NCBI GenBank assembly: GCA_910577295.1
Contig: CAJTLS010000011.1
Location: forward strand, 1-64,000
Source: an uncultured Eubacterium sp.
GTDB lineage: Bacteria > Bacillota > Clostridia > Lachnospirales > Lachnospiraceae
Reading direction: 5' to 3'
Length of the DNA: 64,000 bases
Made by a program: the position numbers and the translations under genes. The notes beneath the pieces were generated by a model. It was not told where the DNA came from. It saw only the letters and a program-made list of their open reading frames with translations, and searched no databases. Positions 1-9,605 of this stretch are shown here, one piece after another. The number at the start of each line of letters is the position of its first letter. Within the stretch, counting starts at the first letter, position 1.

Positions 1-2
1 CA

Positions 3-1850
3 AATCAGGTTTCCACCGCAGCGTCGAAAGACAAGGTAAAGAATAAGTGGGGAACGAAAGCATGGGCGCCGTCCGGACTTAAGATTGATGGCGACGGCGA
101 CGGCGAAGATGAATATTACATCTTCTATACAAACGGTGGAGCTGTAGGCTATGTTCAGGGTGATTCTCCGACAGGTCCTTGGAAAGATGACCTCGGTACA
201 ACTCTCTTCTCTACGTCAACTCCGGGTTGTGAAGGCGTTGTATGGTGCTTTGACCCTGCCGTGCTGGTAGACAAAAAAGGTGACGCTTATGTATACTTTG
301 GCGGTGGTACAAACGCTGACTTGGCTCACGGCAAAACAGCACGCGTGTGCAAGATTAAGTTTGAAGAGGGAACTGGTAAAGTACTTTTAGATGGGAAACC
401 ACAGGAACTGGATAACTACTATATGTTTGAAGATAGTGAAATCAACCAGTTCGGCGATAAGTATTTCTACTCCTATTGTACAAACTTCCACGTGCCTCCT
501 GGTAATCAATGGATTGGTTCCGGTCATATTGCCGCTTATGTATCCAGCGACCCAATGAATATTTCATTTGCACCGGACGAAAAGGGTGACAAGTGGACTG
601 GCGACGATGGCGTATATCATCACTATCTTGGTACTATTTTGGATAACCCGAGTGTAATTTACGGTGAGAGCTATAACAATCACCACCATATGCAGGAATT
701 CAAGGGACATTACTACATGTTGTATCATTCAACGGTATTGAGTAACACCTTATTCCGTGACAGCAAGCAGTACAGAAATCTTCATGTAGATGAGATTGAT
801 GTAAATACGGAAACGGATGAAATCAAGATTACTCCTACTTATGAGGGCGCATCACAGATTGAAGATTTTGAGCCGTTCAAAAATCCGGACGGTACGCCAA
901 AATATATCAATGCTACGACGTCCGCAAAGAGCGCGGGTGTAAAATCCACAAGAGATGATGTTATGGTTAAGTCTTCCATCAACGGCTCTCCTATGGTAAT
1001 CGATTCTATTGATACCGGCGACTGGACATGTATTAAAGGTGTAAACTTCGGTACGGAAGGTCTCAAGAACTTCGGTGTAGAATATAATTCCGAGTTAGAT
1101 GCCGGAAGAATCGAGTTGTTCATCGACAGCCCGACGAAGCTGGAGAACAAAGTTGGTTATATTGATATTATGGAGCCGACGAACGGCAGATATGTATTTA
1201 AAAATGTCAACACAACAAAGACGGTAACAGGTAAACATGATATTTACTTTGTATTCCGAGGCAGCGGTTATAAAGTAGCATCCTGGATTTTATCTCAGGA
1301 AGCAGACGCTAAGCCTCCGGTTGTTGACAGACCGGATGAGCCAACCACTCCGACTACTCCGCCGGTAACAACAGCTACAGGCTGGAATGCTGATAAGACA
1401 GAGTATGTGTTAGACCTTTCTGAGGAGTACGTGCAGGCAGAGGGCGGCGCCAGCGTAGACTACAATGATGACAAGACGGTAACAATCACCTATAATCCAC
1501 AATACCCTGGGGCATGGTTCATCGCTCCGGATAATGTGTCAGAGAAGTTCTCGACCATCGAATTTACTTACAAGGATGCAACCGATAAAACTCCTGTATT
1601 AGGTGAGGATGGTAATCAGAAAGAGGATGAGAACGGGCCGGTATTCTCTTCATTCGGTTCGGCTGTCCGCTACAGCGACAGTACCGACGACGAAGAAATC
1701 AACTGGGGCGGTAAGTGCCCTGCCGGAGAAGGTTTGCAGACACAGTCATTTGACTTAGATTCTTCAAGAGAGTTTCTTAAATATAAAATCTTTAGAAACG
1801 ACTGCGAAGACTGTCTGTTGACAATTACTTCAGTAAAATTAAAGAAATAA
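3..1850 (+). CDS. GH43 arabinoxylan arabinofuranohydrolase with CBM6, 5' end missing
   Basis: The reading frame is open from base 3, so the N-terminus (signal peptide and first propeller blades) lies outside the window. GH43 enzymes are five-bladed beta-propellers that usually remove arabinose side chains from xylan or cleave xylosides. Seen here: WAPS and FDPAVLVD (Asp near base 252, probable pKa-modulating Asp) and a Glu near base 696 in MQEFKGHYYMLYH, the probable general acid. A CBM6-like domain follows (about 840-1305, with GDWTCIKGVNFG and GRIELFIDSP). After a Pro/Thr linker (about 1308-1380) comes a second beta-rich module to the stop that I cannot assign to a family. The enzyme is probably secreted and acts on plant hemicellulose. 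The exact substrate is not decidable from the sequence. Confidence 0.85.
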   Translation, partial: NQVSTAASKDKVKNKWGTKAWAPSGLKIDGDGDGEDEYYIFYTNGGAVGYVQGDSPTGPWKDDLGTTLFSTSTPGCEGVVWCFDPAVLVDKKGDAYVYFGGGTNADLAHGKTARVCKIKFEEGTGKVLLDGKPQELDNYYMFEDSEINQFGDKYFYSYCTNFHVPPGNQWIGSGHIAAYVSSDPMNISFAPDEKGDKWTGDDGVYHHYLGTILDNPSVIYGESYNNHHHMQEFKGHYYMLYHSTVLSNTLFRDSKQYRNLHVDEIDVNTETDEIKITPTYEGASQIEDFEPFKNPDGTPKYINATTSAKSAGVKSTRDDVMVKSSINGSPMVIDSIDTGDWTCIKGVNFGTEGLKNFGVEYNSELDAGRIELFIDSPTKLENKVGYIDIMEPTNGRYVFKNVNTTKTVTGKHDIYFVFRGSGYKVASWILSQEADAKPPVVDRPDEPTTPTTPPVTTATGWNADKTEYVLDLSEEYVQAEGGASVDYNDDKTVTITYNPQYPGAWFIAPDNVSEKFSTIEFTYKDATDKTPVLGEDGNQKEDENGPVFSSFGSAVRYSDSTDDEEINWGGKCPAGEGLQTQSFDLDSSREFLKYKIFRNDCEDCLLTITSVKLKK

Positions 1851-1881
1851 GCAGTAAACGATAGCTTATTACAATAATGGG

Positions 1882-1963
1882 GAAAGTAAGATAAATCGAC
1901 TTGAAACAGCTACAGGCAATGCTTGTGAAAGGTTTCTCACGGATTTATCTTACTTTCTTTTTT
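1882..1963 (+). terminator. Long-stem terminator with a structured 44-nt loop
   Basis: A perfect 16-bp inverted repeat (1882-1897 with 1942-1957) is followed by six T. The 44-base loop can fold further: GAAAC 1903-1907 pairs with GTTTC 1932-1936, and ACAGGC pairs with GCTTGT around AAT. It closes the GH43 transcript. The internal structure is more elaborate than an ordinary terminator. Confidence 0.75.
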
Positions 1964-2002
1964 GTATATAGAGGATGAGTAGTTGATTTTTCACTATATT
2001 TC

Positions 2003-2031
2003 TTGTACAATAAATATTAAATTGTTTATAT
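2003..2031 (+). promoter_or_regulatory. Predicted sigma-A promoter for plsX operon
   Basis: TTGTAC (2003-2008) and TTATAT (2026-2031) are separated by 17 bases, directly upstream of plsX. No FapR-type operator was recognised nearby. Confidence 0.5.
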
Positions 2032-2067
2032 TTGATGAGTGCAAATTGGTATAAGGAGGATTTGTGT

Positions 2068-3072
2068 ATGAGTGAAAAAGTTGTGATTGCCTTTGATGCG
2101 ATGGGAGGAGACTATGCTCCGGCAGAAACGGTAAAGGGCGCTGTTGAGGCAGTCCATGATTATCCTGAGATAAAAGTTATTTTAGTTGGTAAGGAAGAGC
2201 TCATAAAAGAACAATTGTCCCGATATTCATATAGAGAAGATGCCATTGATATTGTAAACGCTCCGGAAGTCATTGATATGGGCGACGTACCTACAAAGGC
2301 AATCCGCGAGAAAAAGGATTCCTCGCTTGTTGTGGCAATGAGGTTAGTAAAAGAGGGAAGAGCAGACGCCGTTGTCTCCGCCGGAAGTACCGGCGCCATT
2401 TTAGTTGGCGGACAGCTTATCGTAGGGCGTATAAAGGGAATCAAGCGGCCGGCGTTAGCGCCGTTTTTACCATCTAAGAAGGGCTTTTCCCTCCTGATTG
2501 ACTGTGGGGCGAATGTAGACGCCAGACCAGAACATTTGCTGCAGTTTGCACAAATGGGTTCTGTTTATTTTGAAAACGTCATGGGCAGGAAAAATCCAAC
2601 GGTAGGTATCGTCAATATCGGAACGGAAGAAGAAAAAGGTAATCAATTGGTAAAAGAAACCTATCCATTATTAAAAGAATGTAAAGATATTAATTTTGTC
2701 GGAAGTGTGGAGGCAAGAGAGATTGCGGGAGGCAGTACCGATATTCTTGTCTGTGAAGCCTTTGTAGGCAATGTAATCCTGAAATTTTTCGAGGGCGTAG
2801 CCAAAACTTTTTTGAGCTGTATCAAAGAGGGCATTATGAAAAGTTTCCGCACGAAGATAGGCGGCGTCTTAATCAAACCGGCACTGAAGGGATTGCTTGG
2901 TACTTTTGATGTCAGCAGTCAGGGCGGAGCGCCTTTACTTGGTTTAAACGGACTCGTTGTAAAAGCGCATGGAAATTCCAAAAGTGCGGAAATAAAAACA
3001 GCTCTTGGCCAATGCATCACCTTTAAAGAAAATAGTATAAATGAAAAAATTAAAGATATGGTGCAATCCTAA
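2068..3072 (+). CDS. plsX: Phosphate acyltransferase PlsX
   Basis: PlsX converts acyl-ACP to acyl-phosphate, the donor for PlsY in phosphatidic acid synthesis. It is a peripheral membrane enzyme. The protein of 334 residues opens with VVIAFDAMGGD and carries the family segments DVPTKAIREKKDSS, SAGSTGA and FVGNVILKF. I place the start at the ATG at 2068, seven bases after AAGGAGGA; an upstream in-frame ATG at 2032 lacks a ribosome site. It heads a tight run with rnc 11 bases downstream. The acpP gene that often sits between plsX and rnc is absent here. Confidence 0.95.
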   Translation: MSEKVVIAFDAMGGDYAPAETVKGAVEAVHDYPEIKVILVGKEELIKEQLSRYSYREDAIDIVNAPEVIDMGDVPTKAIREKKDSSLVVAMRLVKEGRADAVVSAGSTGAILVGGQLIVGRIKGIKRPALAPFLPSKKGFSLLIDCGANVDARPEHLLQFAQMGSVYFENVMGRKNPTVGIVNIGTEEEKGNQLVKETYPLLKECKDINFVGSVEAREIAGGSTDILVCEAFVGNVILKFFEGVAKTFLSCIKEGIMKSFRTKIGGVLIKPALKGLLGTFDVSSQGGAPLLGLNGLVVKAHGNSKSAEIKTALGQCITFKENSINEKIKDMVQS

Positions 3073-3083
3073 AGGAGACGCAT

Positions 3084-3797
3084 ATGGTAAACACAAAAAA
3101 AACAGACAGCTTACAACAAAAAATGGGCTACCAATTTAATAATATAGCGTTGTTGAATAACGCTTTGACGCATAGCTCCTATGCCAATGAAAAGCACTGG
3201 AATTATGTGCGCAACAATGAACGAATCGAATTTCTGGGCGATGCGGTATTGGAACTTATCAGTACGGAATATCTCTATACCAGTCACCCGAACATGACAG
3301 AGGGAGAGTTGACCCGATTTCGGGCCAGTTTAGTGTGTGAAATGAGTCTTGCTTCCTCTGCGAGGGAACTTGGACTGGGCGACTGTCTCTTCCTTGGGAA
3401 AGGGGAATACCAGACGGGAGGAGATAAGCGCGATTCGATACTATCGGATGCTTTTGAGGCGGTCATAGGAGCCATCTATCTGGACGGCGGTCTCGAACCG
3501 GCAAAGAAATTTGTTCATCAATATGTATTATCCGATATTGAGCAAAAGCAGCTCTTTCACGACAGCAAAACCATCCTGCAGGAAATGGTTCAGAGCCATT
3601 TTCACGAGGGCACAAAAATCTGTTATCCCCTTATAAAAGAAAGCGGTCCTGACCACAACAAAACCTTTTTCGTTATCTGTCAGGTCAATGGCGTGGAGTA
3701 TGGAAGCGGAAGCGGGCGGACGAAAAAGGCGGCGGAGCAGAAAGCCGCTTATGAGACGATTATAAAACTGAGACAGGAGAAAAATGGATGTATTTAA
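3084..3797 (+). CDS. rnc: Ribonuclease III
   Basis: This double-strand-specific endoribonuclease processes rRNA precursors and structured RNAs. The catalytic signature NERIEFLGDAVLELI lies in the N-terminal RNase III domain (about residues 8-150), with the second acidic cluster in DAFEAVIGAIYLDGG. A double-stranded RNA-binding domain follows (about 155-232, ending GRTKKAAEQKAA). At 237 residues it is normal length. Its end overlaps the smc start by 10 bases, implying translational coupling, a classic Firmicutes arrangement. Confidence 0.96.
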   Translation: MVNTKKTDSLQQKMGYQFNNIALLNNALTHSSYANEKHWNYVRNNERIEFLGDAVLELISTEYLYTSHPNMTEGELTRFRASLVCEMSLASSARELGLGDCLFLGKGEYQTGGDKRDSILSDAFEAVIGAIYLDGGLEPAKKFVHQYVLSDIEQKQLFHDSKTILQEMVQSHFHEGTKICYPLIKESGPDHNKTFFVICQVNGVEYGSGSGRTKKAAEQKAAYETIIKLRQEKNGCI

Positions 3798-6700
3798 AAA
3801 GTATCGAAGTACATGGCTTTAAATCTTTTGCTAAAAAGCTGGTATTTGAATTTCATAACGGCATTACCTGTATCGTAGGTCCAAATGGAAGCGGTAAAAG
3901 TAATGTTGCCGACGCAGTACGCTGGGTGTTGGGTGAACAGAGCGCCAAGCAGCTTCGCGGCTCCAGCATGCAGGATGTAATCTTCTCGGGAACAGAAATG
4001 CGTAAGCCGCAAAGTTATGCCTATGTCGCGCTGACGATAACGAATGAAGACCATAAATTAAATCTTCCGTATGAAGAAGTACAGGTGGCAAGACGGGTGT
4101 ACCGTTCCGGTGAAAGTGAATATTTATTAAATGGAGTTTCCTGCCGCTTACGCGATATACAGGAATTGTTTTTTGATACCGGTATCGGAAAAGAAGGGTA
4201 TTCCATTATTGGACAGGGGCAGATTGATAAAATATTGAGCGGTAAACCGGATGACCGGCGTGAATTGTTTGACGAGGCGGCCGGAATCGTAAAATTTAAA
4301 AAAAGAAAAGCATCCGCAGAGAAAAATCTGGAAGTGGAAACACAAAATCTGCTGCGCGTACAGGATATATTGAGTGAACTGGAAAAACAGGTGGGCCCGC
4401 TGGAAGAACAGTCAGGGAAAGCCAAAGAGTATTTACGCCTGAAAGAGGACTTAAAAAACTATGAAATATGGCTGTTCCGTATGGATTATGAGAGTCTTTC
4501 TCAGGAAATCGAGGAAATTGAAAAGAATCTGCACCATACGCGGGAAAATCTGGAAGAGGCCAAACAGGAGAGAGAACAGTCGCGCTCCCAATACGACGAG
4601 GCGGAGGCATTGATTGCCGAATTTGACCAATCCATAGAAAGGAAAAAGGAGAAAGTCAATAAAAATAAGCTTCTCATAAACAATTTCGAGGGAGAGGTTC
4701 GCATTGCCAAAGAAAAAATCGTTTCCGCTACACAAGGAAAGGAATACTATCGGGAGCGGGCCAATTCATTAGAGATGACAAAGCAAACGGCAGAGATGGA
4801 ACTATCCGAATATATGTCGGAGCAAAAAGAGGCGCTGCAACAGTTGGCGGACATGGAAGACCGGGAAAACAATATCGTAAGCCAATTGAATCAGATTGAG
4901 AAAGAAATATTGGAAAAGGAAATCGAGCTCAATCAGCAAAATGAAGATATTATAGATTCTATGAACACGACTTCCAAAATCACCGTAGAACGCCAGAAAG
5001 CAACGTCAATGTTAGAGCAGAATAAGATTCGCAAAGCGGATTTTAACCAAAAGATTTTATCGAATAAATCACAGTTTGCTTCCGCAGAAGCAGAGATGAA
5101 AAAAGAAGAGGAACTTCTCAAGGCGGCAAAAAGAGAGTTAGATAGCGAATATGTGAAAAGGAAAAAATTACTTTCCGAAGCGGAACAAAAACGAAATGAA
5201 ATTCAGATGCTGCAGCAAAAACAGCAGGAAAACCAAAAGCAATATCATACGATGACATCCCGGCTTGATACGTTAAAAAACATGGCGGAGCGTTATGACG
5301 GCTACGGACAGAGTATCCGGCATGTGATGGAGCAGAAGAACGAACAGCCGGGACTGATTGGCGTTGTCGCCGATATTATTCAGGTGCAAGACCGTTATAT
5401 TACGGCGGTTGAAACTGCTCTCGGGGGAAATATCCAAAATATTATAACAGAAGATGAGCACGTCGCACGCCATATGATTGAATATCTGAAAAAAAATCGT
5501 TTCGGGCGCGCTACGTTTCTGCCGCTGACAACGGTTACGCCCAAAAAGGATGGCGCCTTTACCGATGAAATGCTGGCAGAAGAGGGTGTTCTTGGCACCG
5601 TTTCTTCCAAAGTAAACTGTGACAACAGATTCGACCATGTCGTGAAGTATCTCCTTGGCCGGTATTTGTTAGTTGATACGATAGAACATGCCCTCGCAAT
5701 CAATAAAAAGTATCGTTATACTCTCCGCATTGTGACATTGGAGGGAGAATTGCTCAATCCGGGCGGTTCCCTGTCCGGCGGTTCTTTCCGCAATAACAGC
5801 AATCTGCTCGGAAGACGAAAGGAACTGAAGCAGTTAGAGCAGACGATACAGCAGTTGCAGGAGAAGATTGCCCGCTGTAAAGCGGATATCGCCAATGCGC
5901 AAAAAGATGTCGAACAATTGGTGGGACAAGCCAATGAAAAAGCAGACACGTTAAAAGATTTGGAATTGAAAAAAAATACGGCGACAATCAAGTATGAACA
6001 GGCGGTAACAATAAAAGAGCAAAAGGAAAAAGAGTATCTTGCCATTGCCAATGACGGCAAAGAAATTGAGACACAGAAGGCGCTGATCACCGATTCTCTG
6101 GAGCGAATCGACCGCCAATTAGAAGAGAGCAAAAAGAACGAACAAGAGGCGAAAGAACACGTACAAATCCTGTCAGACCAGCTCGATGAGACGCGTGAAA
6201 AACAGATACAGCTTCAGGATAAACTTGCGGAAATTCGTTTAGAATCATCTTCGTTCCAGCAAAAAAACTATTATGTTACGGAAAATATCCATCGTCTGGA
6301 GGAGAATCTTTCTGCGATAAGCAAAGAATATGAACATTTGGCAGAGGAGCAGCAAAATTCGGACGCTTCGGTCGCACAAATGGAAGAAGCAATCATTGGT
6401 TTTGAGAAAAAAAATCGCGAACTGACTGACGAGATAGAACGGCTTCTCTTGGAAATTGACGAGGAAAACCGTAAAAAGGAAGAAATGACAGCTTCCCAAA
6501 AAGACATTTTTGAAAAACGCGACTCCCTGATGAACCATATAAGCGAACTTGATAAGGAGACATTCCGTCTCGAATCCCGCAAGCAGAATATGGAAGAAAA
6601 ACAGGAAGATATCGTCAACCATATGTGGAACGAATATGAGATTACTTATCGACACGCAAAAGAATATGAAATGAATGAATCGCTTTCCTATACGCGTATC

Positions 6701-7351
6701 AAGGCAAATGTAAGCGATACAAAGGGGAAAATCCGTACGCTTGGGGACGTCAATGTGAATGCCATTGAAGATTACAAATCAGTTCGGGAACGATTTGAAC
6801 TGTTAAAGACACAGCATGATGACCTCATCGCTTCAGAAGAAGCATTAAGAAAAATTATCGCCGATTTGGACGAGGAAATGCGCAAGCAGTTTACGGAAAA
6901 ATTCATACATATACAAAAACAGTTTAACCGTGTTTTCCGCGAGTTGTTTGGCGGCGGAAAGGGAACGATTGAACTGGTGGAAAACGAAGATGTTCTGGAA
7001 GCCGGAATTACCATTAACGCACAGCCGCCGGGGAAGAAACTGGGCAATATGATGCAGCTTTCTGGCGGGGAAAAGGCATTGACCGCCATCGCTTTACTAT
7101 TTGCTATCCAGAATCTCAAACCGTCACCGTTTTGTCTGCTAGATGAGATTGAGGCGGCACTTGACGATTCTAACGTAAAGCGTTATGCTAAATATCTGCA
7201 CAAGTTGACGAAAAACACACAGTTCATCGTTATCACACACCGAAAGGGAACGATGGAGGCAGCCGATGTCCTTTATGGTATTACGATGCAGGAAAAAGGA
7301 GTATCCACGCTTGTGTCCGTGAAACTGATTGAGGAACAATTGGGAAATTAG
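3788..7351 (+). CDS. smc: Chromosome segregation protein SMC
   Basis: SMC is the ATPase of the bacterial condensin complex (with ScpA and ScpB). It compacts and segregates the chromosome. The 1187 residues are full length. The Walker A motif GPNGSGKSN is near residue 32, followed by long coiled coil, a hinge (about 515-680, with GGS repeats at [12 protein letters not shown]), the returning coiled coil, the ABC signature [16 protein letters not shown] and a Walker B region [12 protein letters not shown] near the C-terminus. The ATG lies within the rnc 3' end, after AGGAG. The gene is intact. Confidence 0.97.
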   Translation: MYLKSIEVHGFKSFAKKLVFEFHNGITCIVGPNGSGKSNVADAVRWVLGEQSAKQLRGSSMQDVIFSGTEMRKPQSYAYVALTITNEDHKLNLPYEEVQVARRVYRSGESEYLLNGVSCRLRDIQELFFDTGIGKEGYSIIGQGQIDKILSGKPDDRRELFDEAAGIVKFKKRKASAEKNLEVETQNLLRVQDILSELEKQVGPLEEQSGKAKEYLRLKEDLKNYEIWLFRMDYESLSQEIEEIEKNLHHTRENLEEAKQEREQSRSQYDEAEALIAEFDQSIERKKEKVNKNKLLINNFEGEVRIAKEKIVSATQGKEYYRERANSLEMTKQTAEMELSEYMSEQKEALQQLADMEDRENNIVSQLNQIEKEILEKEIELNQQNEDIIDSMNTTSKITVERQKATSMLEQNKIRKADFNQKILSNKSQFASAEAEMKKEEELLKAAKRELDSEYVKRKKLLSEAEQKRNEIQMLQQKQQENQKQYHTMTSRLDTLKNMAERYDGYGQSIRHVMEQKNEQPGLIGVVADIIQVQDRYITAVETALGGNIQNIITEDEHVARHMIEYLKKNRFGRATFLPLTTVTPKKDGAFTDEMLAEEGVLGTVSSKVNCDNRFDHVVKYLLGRYLLVDTIEHALAINKKYRYTLRIVTLEGELLNPGGSLSGGSFRNNSNLLGRRKELKQLEQTIQQLQEKIARCKADIANAQKDVEQLVGQANEKADTLKDLELKKNTATIKYEQAVTIKEQKEKEYLAIANDGKEIETQKALITDSLERIDRQLEESKKNEQEAKEHVQILSDQLDETREKQIQLQDKLAEIRLESSSFQQKNYYVTENIHRLEENLSAISKEYEHLAEEQQNSDASVAQMEEAIIGFEKKNRELTDEIERLLLEIDEENRKKEEMTASQKDIFEKRDSLMNHISELDKETFRLESRKQNMEEKQEDIVNHMWNEYEITYRHAKEYEMNESLSYTRIKANVSDTKGKIRTLGDVNVNAIEDYKSVRERFELLKTQHDDLIASEEALRKIIADLDEEMRKQFTEKFIHIQKQFNRVFRELFGGGKGTIELVENEDVLEAGITINAQPPGKKLGNMMQLSGGEKALTAIALLFAIQNLKPSPFCLLDEIEAALDDSNVKRYAKYLHKLTKNTQFIVITHRKGTMEAADVLYGITMQEKGVSTLVSVKLIEEQLGN

Positions 7352-7396
7352 TTGTTTTTAATAATAAAAATATTGCATGCGCAAATGGAGGGAATT

Positions 7397-8332
7397 ATGG
7401 AAGAGAAGAAAGGTTTTTTTGCGAAACTAAAGAGAGGATTATCGAAAACAAGGGATAATTTTGTTTCCGGTATCGATTCGTTGTTTACCGGATTTTCCGA
7501 AATAGATGATGATTTTTATGAAGAACTCGAAGAACTCCTGATTATGGGAGACATCGGAATTAACACGACGATGAGTATTATTGATAATCTGCGGGAGCGC
7601 ATTAAAGAGGAGAAAATAAAAGAGGCCGGTGCCTGCAAGCAGCTCCTGATTGAGACGATTAAAGCACAGATGACCGTCCGTGAAGACGCCTATGATTTTG
7701 AAAATAAAAAATCCGTCTTATTGCTTATCGGTGTCAACGGCGTTGGTAAAACCACGAGTGTTGGTAAATTAGCCGGACAGTTTAAAAATCAGGGGAAACG
7801 GGTTCTTCTTGCGGCGGCGGATACTTTTCGCGCCGGCGCCATCGATCAGTTGAAGGAGTGGTCGGAGAGAGCCAGTGTAGATATCATAGCCGGACAGGAA
7901 GGTTCTGACCCCGCTGCGATTGTCTTTGACGCAGTTGCCGCGGCAAAAGCACGTGACGTTGATATTTTATTATGCGATACTGCGGGACGTCTTCATAATA
8001 AGAAAAACCTTATGAACGAGCTTCACAAAATCCATACCATTATTGAAAAAGAATATCCGGAAGCGTTGTTAGAAACACTTATTGTTGTGGATGGAACGAC
8101 CGGTCAGAATGCTTTGGCACAGGCAAAGGAATTTAGCGAAGTGGCAGACGTATCGGGCGTTATTTTGACAAAACTTGACGGCACCGCAAAGGGCGGCATT
8201 GCCATTGCGATTCAATCCGAACTGAGTATTCCAGTGAAATATATCGGCATCGGAGAACAAATCGGTGATTTGCAGCGTTTTGACGCGGAAGAGTTTGTCA
8301 ATGCACTCTTTGCCGTCAACGAAACTATATAA
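7397..8332 (+). CDS. ftsY: Signal recognition particle receptor FtsY
   Basis: FtsY is the SRP receptor GTPase that brings ribosome-SRP complexes to the Sec translocon. It has a short charged N-terminal region, the NG-domain helices, the P-loop GVNGVGKTTSVGKLA, DTFRAGAIDQL, DTAGR and TKLDGTAKGG. At 311 residues it is the compact form lacking a long acidic domain. I prefer the ATG at 7397 (GGAGGG about five bases upstream) over the TTG at 7352. It lies 45 bases after smc, as in many Firmicutes. Confidence 0.95.
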   Translation: MEEKKGFFAKLKRGLSKTRDNFVSGIDSLFTGFSEIDDDFYEELEELLIMGDIGINTTMSIIDNLRERIKEEKIKEAGACKQLLIETIKAQMTVREDAYDFENKKSVLLLIGVNGVGKTTSVGKLAGQFKNQGKRVLLAAADTFRAGAIDQLKEWSERASVDIIAGQEGSDPAAIVFDAVAAAKARDVDILLCDTAGRLHNKKNLMNELHKIHTIIEKEYPEALLETLIVVDGTTGQNALAQAKEFSEVADVSGVILTKLDGTAKGGIAIAIQSELSIPVKYIGIGEQIGDLQRFDAEEFVNALFAVNETI

Positions 8333-8353
8333 TAAAGAAAGGTCGTGTCTGTG

Positions 8354-9571
8354 ATGTTGACTTTAGATAAATTTGAAGAAGCAAGTGAAATCGTTCAGAA
8401 AGTAATTCTGCCGACGAATCTTATTTATAGCGAGTACTATAGCGCACAAACCGGAGGAAAGATTTATTTAAAACCCGAAAATATGCAGTATACCGGCGCT
8501 TATAAAATTCGCGGCGCCTATTATAAGATTAGCACGCTGCCGGAAGAGGAGCGGCAGCGCGGACTGATAACTGCGTCAGCCGGCAACCATGCGCAGGGCG
8601 TTGCCTATGCCGCAAAGTTATTTGGTGTGAAAGCGGTTATTGTAATGCCAAATACGACTCCTTTAATCAAGGTGAACCGCACAAAAAGCTATGGCGCCGA
8701 AGTCGTTCTGCACGGGGATGTATATGACGACGCCTGTGCCCACGCACTTTCTTTGGCAGAAGAGAAAGGATATACCTTTATTCATCCCTTTGATGATGAA
8801 GTCGTGGCGACTGGACAGGGCTCCATCGCCATGGAAATTATTAAGGAACTGCCGACGGTAGATATGATTCTCGCCCCAATTGGCGGCGGCGGGTTAGCGT
8901 GCGGCGTATCTACGCTTGCCAAGCTTCTCAACCCTAACATACAAGTTATCGGTGTTGAACCGGCAGGCGCCAACTGTATGCAGGAATCAATCAAAAACGG
9001 CAAAGTGACTTCGCTTTCCCAAGTCAATACGATTGCCGACGGCACGGCGGTAAAAACGCCGGGGGCAAATATTTTTCCTTATATTCAGAAAAATGTCGAC
9101 GATATCATTACCGTAGACGACCACGAATTGATTGTGAACTTTCTAGATATGGTTGAGAATCATAAAATGATTGTGGAAAATTCCGGTTTACTTACCGTAT
9201 CCGCATTAAAACAGCTTGATTTGAAGGCAAAGAAGATTGTCTGTATTCTGAGCGGTGGAAATATGGATATGATTACGATGTCTTCGGTTGTTCAGCATGG
9301 ATTGATTCAGAGGGGGCGGATATTTACGATTAGCGTACTTCTTCCTGATCGTCCGGGTGAACTGCTTCGTATTGCCGATGTTATTGCCAGAGAGCAGGGG
9401 AACATCATTCGCTTAGAGCATAATCAGTTTGTCAGCATTAACCGAAATGCCGCTGTAGAACTGACTATTACGATGGAGGCCTTTGGCAACGAGCACAAAG
9501 CAGCTATCATTAAAGCATTGGAACGAGAGGGATATACCCCGAAATCAGAACAGCCGTCCGCTGTCTATTAA
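8354..9571 (+). CDS. ilvA: Threonine ammonia-lyase (threonine dehydratase)
   Basis: This PLP enzyme deaminates threonine to 2-oxobutanoate, feeding isoleucine synthesis or catabolism. The PLP lysine lies in YTGAYKIRGAYYK, the phosphate-binding loop is GGGGLACG, and SAGNHAQG is the Asn loop. An ACT domain occupies about the last 75 residues (FTISVLLPDRPGELLRIAD). The 405-residue single-ACT layout is the short or catabolic-like type. GTG codons at 8345 and 8351 are alternative starts; ATG 8354 fits the GAAAGG site best. It lies directly upstream of the his genes with 34 bases between. Confidence 0.9.
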   Translation: MLTLDKFEEASEIVQKVILPTNLIYSEYYSAQTGGKIYLKPENMQYTGAYKIRGAYYKISTLPEEERQRGLITASAGNHAQGVAYAAKLFGVKAVIVMPNTTPLIKVNRTKSYGAEVVLHGDVYDDACAHALSLAEEKGYTFIHPFDDEVVATGQGSIAMEIIKELPTVDMILAPIGGGGLACGVSTLAKLLNPNIQVIGVEPAGANCMQESIKNGKVTSLSQVNTIADGTAVKTPGANIFPYIQKNVDDIITVDDHELIVNFLDMVENHKMIVENSGLLTVSALKQLDLKAKKIVCILSGGNMDMITMSSVVQHGLIQRGRIFTISVLLPDRPGELLRIADVIAREQGNIIRLEHNQFVSINRNAAVELTITMEAFGNEHKAAIIKALEREGYTPKSEQPSAVY

Positions 9572-9605
9572 TAAATTGCTGAAAGAGGATTAGGAGGTCA
9601 CGCAT

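Noticed and set aside
1960..2067. FapR operator upstream of plsX
   Set aside because: No sequence close to the TTAGTACCTRRTACTAA palindrome is present.
4021..4425. Several minus-strand frames of 60-140 codons across smc
   Set aside because: They lie wholly inside the clear smc coding sequence and have Ser/Phe-rich shadow composition.
8333..9605. T-box or histidine attenuator for ilvA-hisZGD
   Set aside because: The gaps before ilvA (about 20 bases) and hisZ (34 bases) are too short, and no T-box core or His-rich leader peptide was seen.
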